A stretch of DNA of 64,000 nucleotides from Ilex aquifolium. Taxonomy: Eukaryota > Streptophyta > Magnoliopsida > Aquifoliales > Aquifoliaceae. The notes below the pieces were generated by a model. It was given only the letters and a program-made list of their open reading frames with translations, searched no databases and was not told the DNA's origin. Positions 23,229 to 34,242 of the stretch are shown piece after piece. Position numbers and translations under genes: made by a program. The stretch is from NCBI GenBank assembly GCA_951799425.1, contig OX637391.1, positions 18,524,551 through 18,588,550 on the forward strand. The letters are read 5' to 3'. Each line of letters starts with the position of its first letter. The first letter of the stretch is position 1.

Positions 23229-23768
23229 CTATTTTTCGTCACCTTCGATAGAACTCTTTTCTCCAAATTCTGTCTCATTTTTCGTTTTGACTGCCGCCAA
23301 CAAGCAAGTCCTGGAGCTGACCTGGTCTCCTCTGACGTTCACTATTCCCTCGGAAGAAGGGAACCTAAGCATCTGGTGGTAGGTTGATGGTACCGCCTTC
23401 ATCTCGTGTAACCACGACCTCCCCATTATTGCGTTGTAGGCTGAGACCGTATCAACTACAAGAAATTCAGTCATGACGCCCACAGGTCCCGTTTTTACTG
23501 GCAACGTGATTTTTCCTCGGGGAATGACTGTTTTTCCACTGAAGCCAACCAATGGAGTGTTGGATGGCTTGAGATCCTCTCCCTTGAGTCCAAGCTTGTC
23601 AAAGAGGTCAATGTACATTATCTCAGACGAGCTTCCTGGATCAATCAGTACCCTTCTCACATCAAAGTTAGCTATCCGAAGTGTTACCACCAACGCATCG
23701 TTATGCGGTTGATGAATCTCATCCAAGTCCTGCTCGATGAAGCAAATGGATTCAATTGATTCCTCCAC
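23229..23768 (-). pseudogene. E2 aspartic protease domain
   Basis: Contains the retropepsin-type motif LIDPGSSSEIMY (residues about 41-52) and the second conserved part TEFLVVDTVSAYNAIMGRSW (around 105-124). It cleaves the Gag-Pol polyprotein in this family. It is in the same frame as gag upstream and RT downstream, separated by stops at 23,817-23,819 and 23,229-23,231. The first of these may be a natural gag end; the second most likely is not. Confidence 0.85.
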
Positions 23769-23816
23769 CTTCAGTCTTTTGCTTCTTATCTCGGGGGTTA
23801 GCCGTAGCTGATAGAA

Positions 23817-25463
23817 TTATCTTTCCTTCGCGGCTTTCTGAATGTACGCCCTAGCCGCGTTGTTTGTGGAGATCTGAGGATTTGTCGCTGCATGGATCAC
23901 ATCTATCACCCCTGCTGGCGTGGTCTTATCCCCTCTGGGTTCGGCTCTTCCTCCGTTTGGGCTTGCCTCGCTGTCGACGAACTCGGCGAGGTGCCCTTCT
24001 CGGACCAACTCCTCCAAGTGCTGCTTTAGTGTTCGGCAATTTTCGGTCATGTGACCGACATCACGATGGTATGAACATCTAAAATTAGGATTCCGTCTCG
24101 AAGGGTCTCCCATCAACTTGGTGGGCCATTTGAAAAATGGCTTTCCTTTGATTTGGCCCAGAATCTTGTGTATGGGTTCTTTGAACAGCGTGTTTACTCC
24201 AAGGAAAAGAGATTTTGTGAAGAACCCTTCCTTCTCGTTCTTTCTCCCGATCTCTCTGTTCGGCTCGACCTGCTTCTCCCTGCCGAACTGCCTTCTGTTA
24301 TATTGATCCTTGCCCCCGTCTCTGGACAGGTCATCATCGACTTTAGCATACTTCTCGATTCTAGCCATTAACTCTTCCAAGTTTACGGATGGCCTCCTTG
24401 TTAAGGATTGATATAGAGGGTTTTCCTTTGGCAACCCAATCTTGAATGATGCCACCGCAATTTCAGGGTTGCAGCCTTCCACCTCGTTCATCGTCTCCCA
24501 ATAGCGATGAGCATACTCGCGCAAGGTCTCGTTGTTTCGTTTCTTTAGGGTCAGCAAAGCACCGACGTCCTTAGGCTGTTTACTGCTTGTTATAAATCGA
24601 GCAGTAAATTGTTCGGCTAACTGCGACCAGCCATCAATCGACTGCCTCGGCAGGCTATCGAACCACTTCATGGCCGATTCTCCTAGACTGCTCGGAAATA
24701 TCGTACAGAGCAAGGGTTCATTCCTCCGATGTATTGTCATCAGTTGTCTGAAATGTCTGATGTGGGATGACGGGTCGATTTTTCCATCGTAGAGTCTGAA
24801 GTTCGGAACGGTGAACTTACTCGGGATACGCCCCTTTTCAATCCATGAGGAAAAGGGGGACGAATCCGAACCGTCTCCATACTCCCCGGTCGCCCTCCTT
24901 GCCATATCCCTAGCCGAACTCTATTCTGGCTTCTTCAAACGATTGTCCAACTCTTTAGCGATGTACTTCTTCCAGGAGTCCTCCTCTGAAACCCGAGGTT
25001 TTTTCTGTCGGTACTTGTTAGTTTCGGGTTTTTTGGACCTGCCAAACTTCTTTTCAGGATTTTCTCGTCGGCTTTCCCTTTCACGCTTTTCTTTTCCGGT
25101 CAGCTCTTTCAACTTGGCCTTCAACTCTTCGTTTTCCTTCAGCAAATCTGTCTTTCTAGAATAAGATTTTTTAAACAGCTTGTCATGAGCATCCAGCCGG
25201 TTCTGCATGGATTGAACCAGCTTCATCATAGAGTGGTTTTCCCCCTCGGTACGGAGGGATTCACCGCGATTTCCCACTTGCTGGTTTGGGTTCTTGGAAG
25301 GTCTAAAGCTCGCTGAGGATACCTCGTTGTCCTCGATAGGCTTAATGGGGCTTCGGTTGACATGTACCCTGATGTTGCCATCAGAAGGAAGCGACACCGG
25401 ATCGGAATTACCCAAGGCAAAACTGCCTATGGGTGATCCGATAGCACTTCTGAGTCTTGACAT
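23817..25463 (-). pseudogene. E2 gag, interrupted by one stop
   Basis: One frame from ATG 25,463 to 23,817, broken only by TAG at 24,921-24,923. The first part (180 aa) is basic and charged with a predicted coiled coil (LLKENEELKAKLKELTGKEK). The second part holds the retrotransposon gag domain (SSLGESAMKWFDSL, FTARFITSSKQPKDVGALL, ENPLYQSLTRR) and a zinc-knuckle-like motif CSYHRDVGHMTENC followed by LEELVREGHL. Gag forms the particle that packages element RNA. Context and homology to E1 make this assignment firm. Confidence 0.9.
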
Positions 25464-25490
25464 AGTAGCTTTTTGTTCTTAAAATATACT

Positions 25491-25507
25491 TCCCACAGAC
25501 GGCGCCA
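25491..25507 (-). other. E2 primer-binding site
   Basis: On the - strand TGGCGCCGTCTGTGGGA starts three bases after the 5' LTR end (cttaca-ttt-TGG). It starts reverse transcription by pairing with a tRNA 3' end. The tRNA species is not assigned here. Confidence 0.85.
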
Positions 25508-25510
25508 AAA

Positions 25511-26167
25511 TGTAAGAGGTAAAAATTGAGAATACCTCCTACTGATGATAAATCGATGATTCTGGTAAGTATTTTCTGAACTTTGCTTCCAATCTCCTTT
25601 CTGCAAAACGAACAAACTGCCCAAGATCAAAGTGCTTCGATCGAAGGCACTCCGATGCTTAAGTCATTAATGGAATTGAATAAGATGCAAGAAGACTGGG
25701 AGAGTTCAGCGTACCTTTTACTTCGTTTCCCTCTGCCTCTTATAGATCGCTCTCCCCATTAGGGTTTCCGAAGTTTTCTCTTCAAGATGTCACACCTTCC
25801 TTTAATTTATTCATTCAGTTTAGGAAGTTGCTGATATTTTTCCAGCAATTCCTTCTAATCTCAACAATTTCGCTGACTGAATGCCGAAACTTTAGGTGAA
25901 TATTTATTCTTCTGTATATCTTTTCAAACAGCTCGGCTATAATCACAGACGAATAGCTCCAGTATTCGCCGAACTAATTGATCATCTCGGCTTGGTACAA
26001 GCCGAGCTTAACAGGTTCTTTGCCGAACTGATTGGTCATCTCAGCTAGGTCCATTTGTTCAAACAGCTTACGTCTTTGTCACGTGCTATGTCTTGTCATC
26101 CTCACGTGAGTTCATTTAATACCATTTAATGCCTTTACACGTGTAATAATGGGATCCATCCCCTTCA
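25511..26167 (-). repeat. E2 5' LTR
   Basis: 657 bp; differs from 16,117-16,768 by about 10 substitutions and a 5-bp insertion near 25,905. Followed by TSD ccaag. Confidence 0.95.
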
Positions 26168-26172
26168 CCAAG

Positions 26173-26901
26173 TTTACTTGATCTTTCTCTGAGCGGACAA
26201 CTTTATTTGGGCCATTTTCTAAGGGTCCGTGGTTGGGTCTTCCTCGGACAACACCCCACAATCATTTTTTGGAATTCAGTTATTGTCCTTCTCGGAATTC
26301 GAATATTATTATCTTCTTTGGATGCAATTGAGGTTCAATTATGGTCGTCCTATTCAGGACTCTACTCTCTCTAGCTGCGTCTTATGATTATATTTGGTAT
26401 TCTGTTATCCATCCCATTAATAAGGCATTTCAATAATGCTCGGCTCTCTCTAGCAGCATCTTATAGTTATGCTTGGAATTCCATTATTCTGTCTTTTAAT
26501 GAGGCACCTCATTATTGCTCGGCTTGAGGAATTTCTTTTATGTTCATTGTTATCAATCGGACCCACTACTGTAATGTTCTTATTCTTTTGATCAAGCATG
26601 AAAAGATCAATTATGATATCCGACCAGCGCATTTTTCCGATTATTGGGATTATCATTTTTTGATTATAGAATCTTCGAGCTCTACATATATTGATCTTGG
26701 TATTCTGTCATGAAAGAAAAATGCATTAGGACTCTGTGCATGCTATTATCTATTTGATTCAAGCTTCATGATCGCTTCGATGACATATGGTAGATCTCGA
26801 CATATCTATCCTAAGCTATATCTTATCAAATGCAGTATGAATATTCTTAGTAGCTTTCATACCTTTTTATTATTACGAAGCAAATAAAAGCAGGGGGTAG
26901 T
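26173..26901 (+). other. Outer-element 3' internal region and polypurine tract
   Basis: About 730 bases of AT-rich interior with no gene. A phrase with tgctcggctctctctagc / tgctcggcttgagg is partly repeated. The end, aaaagcagggggtagt at 26,886-26,901, is the purine tract beside the 3' LTR. Confidence 0.7.
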
Positions 26902-27405
26902 TGATGGACCATATTTTGCATCAAAGGAGAGGGTCCCACATCACATGAGTGTATCATAATAGGACCCAAGATTTATCTTCTCAAGACAACTCAGAGCTGA
27001 CAACCTTGTTGATTGACCAATTGGATTCAAAGACAATTTTTAATACTTGCATAGACACATATCTCAAGAAGGTATCAACTCAAGGAGTATGACCTCTCCA
27101 CGGTAAGTAACTTTCCACTTTCTCTATAAAGATGGGTGAAGACCCAAAGGTAGAGGACCTCAAGTATAAGCACCTCGGCTCCATATTCCACACACACACC
27201 TATATTATTTCCCTAGTTTTGTATACTAGTCTATTCATGTGTTGATCGCAATACTGACTTAGGCATCGGAGGGGCTTTCCCTGGCGCTACGCCGGGGGTC
27301 CCTCTAACCTCTCTTTGATTTTGCATCTCATGGATTTGGTGATACTCGAAGACCAGAGGTGCATCTTAACTCATTTCATTGATTGTGCAAATTTTTGCCC
27401 GCACA
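26902..27405 (+). repeat. 3' LTR of the outer element
   Basis: 504 bp, TGATGGACC...CCCGCACA. Its last 364 bases pair with 1-359. Confidence 0.88.
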
Positions 27406-27512
27406 ATTCTAACTCTAATAACTCTGATTACCTTGTCTCTCTGCTATGCATAAACAATTTTGCAGTGACAATTAGTCTTCATGATGTAGCAATTTGAAGA
27501 GAGAGGAGAAAC

Positions 27513-27733
27513 CCAAGGGTAGCTTAAGTGGTTTTAGGGACATGTTGTAAATCCAGACGTCCTAAGTTCGAATCTTGACAATCCCTTGGGGTCAGACTAT
27601 TAAGACTTTTATCCCTCAAGAATACACTAGTCTCAGCGTGAATGCTCTGTCTTTGATCGTATCGGGGAGGGGATTAGTCGAGGAGTGCGTAAACTGACTC
27701 AAATACCCCTTACTGTTATACCCAAAAAAAAAG
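27513..27733 (+). mobile_element. SINE, Au-type (tRNA-derived)
   Basis: A pol III A box (TAGCTTAAGTGG, 27,520-27,531) and B box (AGTTCGAATC, 27,565-27,574) are followed by a body with ggggattagtcgagg and gtgcgtaaactg, which resembles the plant Au SINE tail, and by ten A (27,724-27,733). There is no cloverleaf, so it is not a tRNA gene. Family assigned from memory. Confidence 0.75.
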
Positions 27734-28243
27734 TGATATATTTTTTTCTATTCCTTGATCTAGCGTTGAATGAATTGTTGTTAATGAAATGGTTTTTAAT
27801 TTGGTTTCACTAAGATGTTGATCAAGTCTATTTTTAATTTTATGAGGATCTATTAGGGGTGGATTTGATTAACAGAGAAGCAAATCCTACTAATAGGGTT
27901 GCTAGATCAGGAGCTATAAATGAAACCTATACATGATAAAATATCTAAAATGACACCACTCGATTCGCTTAACACCTATGGTTCTCAAAGTTTGGGAGGC
28001 CTCCCTAACGTTTTCTCTTTGTTCGGTTTGTTGTATTTTTTTTTTAATTAATACACAATAAGGAATATATGTAAATTTTAAACATATTTTATTCAACAAT
28101 ATATTACAATTGAAATATGACGTCGGTTGTAACAGATATTTTAGGTTTGATTGATAAACTCTTATCTGCTCTGCCAATTGTTAGGCCGATTTCGGTTGTA
28201 ATCCACTTGAAGGTGATGCTTGGAAAAAATTAGAAAAATAAGT
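27734..28243. other. AT-rich intergenic stretch, nothing recognised
   Basis: About 500 bases between the SINE and the tRNA gene; no supported ORF. Confidence 0.6.
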
Positions 28244-28315
28244 GATGCTGCCCAGGATCGAACTGGGGGCCTTTAGTGTGTAAGACTAACGTGATAACCA
28301 CTACACCACAGCATC
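28244..28315 (-). tRNA. tRNA-Val (anticodon TAC)
   Basis: On the - strand a 72-base cloverleaf: acceptor arms GATGCTG and CAGCATC pair perfectly; the D arm holds the A box TGGTGTAGTGGTTATCAC; the anticodon stem TTAGT/ACTAA encloses CTTACAC, giving anticodon TAC; the T arm holds GTTCGATCC (B box). There is no intron and CCA is not encoded, as expected in a plant nucleus. Downstream T-runs on the - strand, at about 28,235-28,240 and 28,226-28,231, would end pol III transcription. It would read GUA and other GUN valine codons. Confidence 0.95.
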
Positions 28316-28530
28316 ATCGTTAGTGCATGAAACTGCTTCTTTCCATTGAACGTTATGCACAAATATGCCTCATCTATTCTACTTCTAAATGTGAGGATCT
28401 CTTAAAAACTTTTATTTTCCTTTTTTAGCCCCACAAAAGGATATTAGGCCATTTTTATCATTAACCTTGTTTAATTAAACCGGAATACTGTCTGCATTTA
28501 AATATGCAACACACGTTATCTTTTTTTTTT

Positions 28531-29501
28531 GGGAGAATTACACCCACACCCCCTGAGGTTTGTCACTTAATCACTCAGACCCCTTGACATTTGAAATATT
28601 ACACACAGACCCCCTGAGGTTTGTACGCATGTAACACTTAGACCCCTGCTGTAAATATATCCGTTAATAAATTACACCAAGACCCCCTAAAGTTTGTAAA
28701 TATATATTACTTAGACCCCTTAAGTTTAAAATGTTATACTTAGACCAAAAATATTTCAATCAAAAATAAAATATCAAATATTTTAAAGTTTAAAATTAAA
28801 ATTCATGTTCTATTGAATCTTTTATTGAAATAAAATCAAAAATAAAAATTTAATTTTTTCTTAAAAAATTGTGATTGGTATACAATTATATTATCTATTG
28901 AAATTTAATTTGGTCGTTTAAACGACCAAATTAAAATATCAAACTACATCAATTAAAACTAAAAGATATTGTGTTCATTAAATTAAAGCTATGATTTCTT
29001 TTAAAAAAACTAGATTTTTATTTTTGATTTTATTTCAATAAATGACATAATAGAATATGAATTTTGGATGTAAAATTTATGTTCTATTATGAATGACTTA
29101 GACCCCTTGTTTGATTTTTTAGTTTTATTCCAATAGATAATATAATTGTATACTAATTACGATTTTTTAAGAAAAAAATAAATTTTTATTTTTAATTATA
29201 TTTCAATAAATGATACAATAAAACATGAATTTTGGTTGTAAAATTTAAAATATTTGATATTCTATATTTGATTATAGTATTTTTTGTCTAAATATAATAT
29301 TTTAAACTTAAGAGGTCTAAGTATTATATACCTACAAACTTCAAGGGAGTCTAAGTGTAATTTATTATCGGATATATTTACAGTAGGGGTCTAAGTGTTA
29401 TGCGCGTACAAATCTCAGGGGGTCTGTGTGTAATATTTCAAATATCAGGGGGTCTGAATGATTAAGTGACAAACCTCAGGGGGTCTAGATGTAATTCTCC
29501 C
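28531..29501. mobile_element. Foldback element, 971 bp, long inverted arms
   Basis: Both ends read GGGAGAATTACA inward, and the arms match for about 200 bp (ccctgaggtttgtcactt, gacccctgctgtaaatatat) and, with more change, for about 400 bp. It is flanked by T-runs on both sides (10 T left, 13 T right), which would hide a 9-bp duplication as made by Mutator-like elements. It encodes no protein. The centre has a perfect 32-bp palindrome at 28,904-28,935. Confidence 0.85.
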
Positions 29502-30553
29502 TTTTTTTTTTTTTGCTGTTTCATTCCTCTCTCACAAAAACAATCAGCATTTTGTTTGTTACTTCACCCCTTCAGATTCTCCCTCCATTACTTCACTCCT
29601 CCAGATTCTCTCTCTCTCATACACAAAAAAAAAAAAAACAGTCAGGTCCTTTAACAAGCTGCGCCTCCTCCATATCTTCCGTTCATCCGGCAAGAAAATT
29701 CGATTGATTCCTCAACTACTCCAACTCCGATTTGACAAGAAGCAGACGCTGAAACACTGCGATTTCACCTTCGATCAGACACTGGTACTGACTCTATGTG
29801 CTTAAATGGGTTCTTACAGTTTGAATTATTATTCTTTTCCTGATTTGCATAAATACTTACCCCAATTTGTTTTGGGTTTTAATTTTTGTTAGCGTCTGTG
29901 AGTTGGGGGTGGGGGATTTGTTATAAATATTTATTTTTTACGGTAAATTATGAATCTTTAGTATAAATTATGTGCATCAGTGCCTCATGACTCAATCCAG
30001 TGATCGTGTTCTACGAATTGAGTTTCATACAAGGCATGGAAACGAATGCGCACAATTCTGTTTCGATGGAGAGAGTAAATGGATGTAAGTTATATATTGG
30101 TAAATTCCCAGTGTTAAAATGTTATTTTTACCCTGGTGTATTTGTCCTCCCTTCTTTATGGTAACTTTCAACCTTTATGGTATGGTCTGGTGTATGTTAC
30201 TACTAAAAACTGGTATAACCTTAATGAATTATGTCCAAAATGAAGTTCCTTCAATTAGATATTTCTTAAATTATTTTGCAGTTTTGGGTGGTTGGTGAGT
30301 AATACGGTTGGTATAGGTATAATTATAATTGAGATCTTGCATGACACTGCAAAAGGATCTTTGCTAGCTATCCCTTATTTCTTTTTTTCTTTTTCTTTTT
30401 ATATTCCTATCTTTGTGTCAGATTAGAATGACTAATTCTGAAATTATATGCAAATTATTTTTTTTAAAAAATTCTGTTTATTTGGATGATACCTTCGCTC
30501 CAAAAAAATTCATACGTCCACCATGATTTCTATTGAAACAAGTGCACTGAAGC

Positions 30554-30652
30554 ACAAAAGGTCGTGTGGTTCACAATAAAGAAAATCCTATCAATAGAAG
30601 AAGGCTACGACACAGCTCCTGCAGCTCTTATTCCATGATTGCTTCATTGAGG
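30554..30652 (+). pseudogene. Class III peroxidase exon 1 fragment
   Basis: Frames read KVVWFTIKKILSIEEG and YDTAPAAL and then, after a frame change, LLFHDCFIE, the distal-histidine motif of secreted plant peroxidases (FHDCF). The exon ends in gag with donor gtaagt at 30,653, the place where intron 1 lies in this family. The cysteine-rich loop that follows (GCDAS) is not found nearby. There is no signal peptide or start. It is a broken copy, probably captured by the surrounding element. Confidence 0.65.
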
Positions 30653-31959
30653 TAAGTTTTTCTCCTTGTATTGATTTCATCCTTTATTTTAGTTGCATTT
30701 TGTAATTATTTTATTTTAGTGCTCCATATCCTTTAGCTTTACTTATATGCTCCATTCTTGGTTCTAGCTTTCTTTGTTAGCACGTCTTCTTTATTGAGTT
30801 TTTATGCCTTTTTTGTGAATTTGTGCTTTTTTTTTTCCTCTTTCACGTCACGTGGGTGTTGTGAATAAGTTTTGTGTCTTTCATTAAATTAAATTCAAAA
30901 TGCCTCTCTTCTTGTTTTCAATCTTTAATCCAGAAGATTTTTGTCATTTTAAATCACAGTATTAGGTATTCTTGCTTTGTTTTGATTTTTTGGTATTAAC
31001 TTTCTTGTTTCATATGGGTTTGATCATTTTTATATGTATCCACAATTCCCCGTGCAAGGTATATTTTTCTACAGCCACCAGTCGTAAATAGTAATTTTAA
31101 ACATTAGATAATTTGTAGACAAATTTCAACTAGATTGCTATAATATAAGCAAGTGGAGGATTTATGTTTTGTCTAATGATGAGATGGACTGATTTCAAGA
31201 AATAACCTTATAGAATAGTTGTGGTATGTGTGCAAATCAAAATTTGTCAATACAAGGAGATGTAGGTTGCTATCATTGAGGAGGATTCCTATTAAACACT
31301 AAATAGATAATTGCGGCCTAAGTGAACCTCCGTACTGACATTTTTGTTACCTAATGAAGGCAAGAAGGCTAAATTGTCGTGGTTATGCCATGGTACACGA
31401 GAAAATATTCGATGCAATTGTGATACCACGTCAGCATCGTCGCGTGGTATCACTAAACAATAATGTGTAAATAAGTAAAAAAATAGACCCCATAACTACT
31501 CAAGTGGGATTCACCTTATCCATTTGATGTTTTATTATTAGTTAGTGATACCATATAACAACGCTGACATGGTATCACCGTTACATTGAATACTTACTCA
31601 TGGTACGGTGTGGTAATTGGTTGTTTGTTGTTTAATGTAATACTCTGCATTAGTGTTGTAGTAAAGGAGATGTATTTGGACCTTCCGTATCTGCATTAGT
31701 GCAAAATTTGTGAGGTTAATTTTAATATAGCAAAGTGATTGGCAGTGGTCAACATTCGACAACAGTCCTCTAATTCCACAATGGACTATGAAGGCACTGA
31801 CCCTTTAAACAAAAACAAATAGAGAAACATTTGTTTACGAATGGCTTCTGTAGTTGAACAAATAAAAAAGGTTGACTCCCCGAGGTCTGGTGAATTTGTC
31901 AATTTGTGATAAATACGACTTATTCTGATCTTTTTCTAAATTGTTTTTTAACTTTGAAA

Positions 31960-32641
31960 TTTTATGTACTTTATATAGAGTCCTCTATAGTGAAGCAAGA
32001 AAATTCATGAATGATGTACACTACATTAGTGGTAAAGCGAGTCAAACAGGAGGATTGGTTTTTTACATAGTAACATCGGTATATTTTTTTGGTGTCATGG
32101 TAAGGGCAATATTAGGGCATCCAACTTCATTTTATTGTCGTTTTCCTTCTGCTCCCATTGTCCTTGGTCATCATGGTTGTGGCTGACTTGACAGGTGCGC
32201 CTAATGCTTGTACTTGCTTCAGCGGCATGCATAATGTCTGGTATTGCTCTTTCTGAAGCTTTTGATGTTTTTACGCGATCAATCAAATGTCAGTTACCTG
32301 GTGTATCACAAAATTCCCAGATTGACGTGAGTGTGCAGTTTCTTTATTTTACAATGGTACATTGTTATAACCAAACGTTCTCAATTACTCTGCTTCTGGA
32401 CTAAGATCCTTTTGAATGATTGACCCTTAAGGTAGGGGATTCTACTTCTTGCAGTGTTGTTACACAAGATGAGGTGGTGAAGACTGATAAAACTGAAGAC
32501 TCCTTAAAGGAACGACCTCCCAAAAAGAACAAGAAGGAAAGGGAAAGAGAAAGGGAAAATGTGGGAAAGGCTTCTATTGGAAAAAAAAAAGAACCAACAA
32601 CTTCCATGTTGATAGACCTTGTTTTTTCCATTTTTGTATAG
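31960..32641 (+). pseudogene. Exon-like pieces of an unrecognised gene
   Basis: A coding-looking piece near 31,980 (SEARKFMNDVHYISGKASQT) is followed by one at about 32,195-32,328 ([20 protein letters not shown], ending before gtgagtgt) and by a Lys/Glu-rich stretch in the 32,420-32,641 frame (RPPKKNKKERERERENV). The three look like exons of one transcript on the + strand, with a GT donor after the second. I do not recognise the family. No start is visible, so a fragment is most likely. Confidence 0.4.
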
Positions 32642-32649
32642 CTACTGCT

Positions 32650-34200
32650 TCATTGTGTCTGACATATAAGCCTGGATCTCCGTTTTTACAGTAATAGCAC
32701 ATACCTCATTCTAGGTTTGCTAATCAATAGGACAGTCTCTTAGATTATGAATGGAGGTATGCTTGGGTCATGTATATTACTCATGGAGTAGAGTCAACAA
32801 CTAATTGGTTTTGAATCTTGTAATTCTACATTAATGTGTTTGGTATTTTCAAAATTATTCTTTGTTAGGTATTCTGAAACTCAATCTTTTTTTCCTCTTA
32901 TTTTGTGCAAAGAATGTCTTTATAATTAGAGTCAATGTTCTTGAGAACTGGGGTTATGCTTTGCTAAGAACATTGATACTAAACTAATGTATTTTTTATT
33001 TGATTACTTGACATTAAATAGTCGAGTTTAAATAATTTGTAGCACTGTATGCATCTCGATCTAAGTTCATACAAATGAAAGCTGGTTCGAGTAATCTTAA
33101 TCAAGTTGGTGTGAGCATTTACTGGTATATTGTATAAAAATTTTGTTCATGGCTTTATAATTTGTGGTTCTACATCCTATGATTGTCTGTAAGAATACAG
33201 AAAGTAGGATGTCATTGTTAGATTATCATGGCCACATACTACCAAAAAGAGTTGATCGTTTTTTCAACTTAGAAGAGATAGGCCAATAATAGCCTTTTAG
33301 ACTTTCTATGAAATGGAGTAATTTTCATCAATGTGATATGTGCGAATTAGGAAGTGTAATATAACATTTCAACTTAAAATAGGGACTAAAGATGAGAACT
33401 GGTGAACCATAAATATGACTTAAATACTACCCACAATTAGGCTGTTCAGAAGATATCACTATATATCACATATACTGATCATCAATTAGTAAAATCAATT
33501 CAACTTGATAATACGACAGCAGAACACTAGCTAGAAGAGTATGGCATGGATCTACATTAATGTTTTTTCACAAACATGCAACATAATTCACCCATTTGGC
33601 CAATCTTCTTACATCGTACCCCAGTTTGTACATATATTTGGAGGAGCTACTGTTGTTAAGCCCTCCTCTATACACGTGAATAATTTTACCAAGCTACTAG
33701 ACATTGTGAGTAATCTTCATCAGTCTTGCAAAGCATGAACGAATGAGAAAGCCAAATTTGGTATACATTAGCTAGAACATATTGACAAGTTAGCATTTTC
33801 CAATGTGTAGTCCATGTTTAAGCAAAGCCTTAAATCTGATGTCATATATACTCGATGTTCTTTATGTTATACAAAAGGTTCGGAGTACGCCTTTTACTGT
33901 TACAAATGAAGCGAGACAACAATGGAGTGAGACTTCAATTTTCTTCCTCAATTTTTTGTTTTATTTTATTCTTGCATTTGTTTAAGAAATTCTTATTTTT
34001 TCGTTTGTTTAAGAAATTAACCTTTGTCCAACGTCATCCCTTGAATGTATTAGGTAATGTCATATATTTCTAAATATTTAATTTGAATGAGTCTTGATTT
34101 AATTTGTTCGAGCATGATATGAAAAAAAGTGCTAATGTGTTATATTAATTCTTATATTTTAATCTCAACGCACAACTTAATAAGACTAACTTAATTATAA
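32650..34200. other. AT-rich interior of the candidate Helitron
   Basis: No supported gene. It consists of short AT-rich ORFs with no family resemblance, up to the terminal hairpin. Confidence 0.55.
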
Positions 34201-34242
34201 CTTTAAAATGTTCACGTGCAAGGCACGTGTGCATCAACTAGT

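Larger units (their letters stand above)
16117..26167 (-). mobile_element. E2: young Tat-like Ty3/gypsy retrotransposon with antisense-side gene
   Basis: LTRs 16,117-16,768 and 25,511-26,167 both run TGTAAGAGG...CCCCTTCA and are flanked by the perfect TSD ccaag (16,112-16,116; 26,168-26,172). By hand the LTRs differ by about 10 substitutions and one 5-bp indel, so insertion is recent relative to E1. On the - strand: gag, protease, RT, RNase H, second RNase H, integrase. On the + strand, next to the 3' LTR: a three-exon gene with an open frame. Gag-pol has four in-frame stops and one RT frameshift. Confidence 0.95.
1..27405 (+). mobile_element. Outer non-autonomous LTR retrotransposon (LARD-like), host of E1 and E2
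   Basis: The first 359 bases match the last ~364 bases of 26,902-27,405, and both end in a conserved tract with CA. Directly after the left copy comes a primer-binding site (363-380), and directly before the right copy a purine tract (26,887-26,901), so this is one + strand element whose 5' LTR is cut by the window edge. Without the two inserted elements its interior is about 4.7 kb (360-699, 12,462-16,116, 26,168-26,901). I found no gag or pol in it. The primer site resembles that of E2, so a Tat-like relative may have supplied the proteins (inference). The external TSD cannot be tested because the left end is outside the window. Confidence 0.85.
28373..34241 (+). mobile_element. Candidate Helitron with captured gene fragments
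   Basis: The 3' end has a hairpin CACGTGC-AAG-GCACGTG (34,213-34,229) followed by TGCATCAA and CTAG (34,238-34,241), then T. The best 5' end is TCTATTCTACTTC at 28,373, preceded by A, so the element sits between A and T as Helitrons do. The 5' end resembles that of the small Helitron at 48,682 (TCTATACTATT). No Rep/helicase is present. The interior holds a peroxidase exon fragment and other exon-like pieces on the + strand. The 3' end is firm; the 5' end is a choice among weaker options. Confidence 0.5.

Noticed and set aside
27517-27590. tRNA gene
   Set aside because: A and B boxes are present, but no cloverleaf forms and the sequence continues into a SINE body with an A tail.
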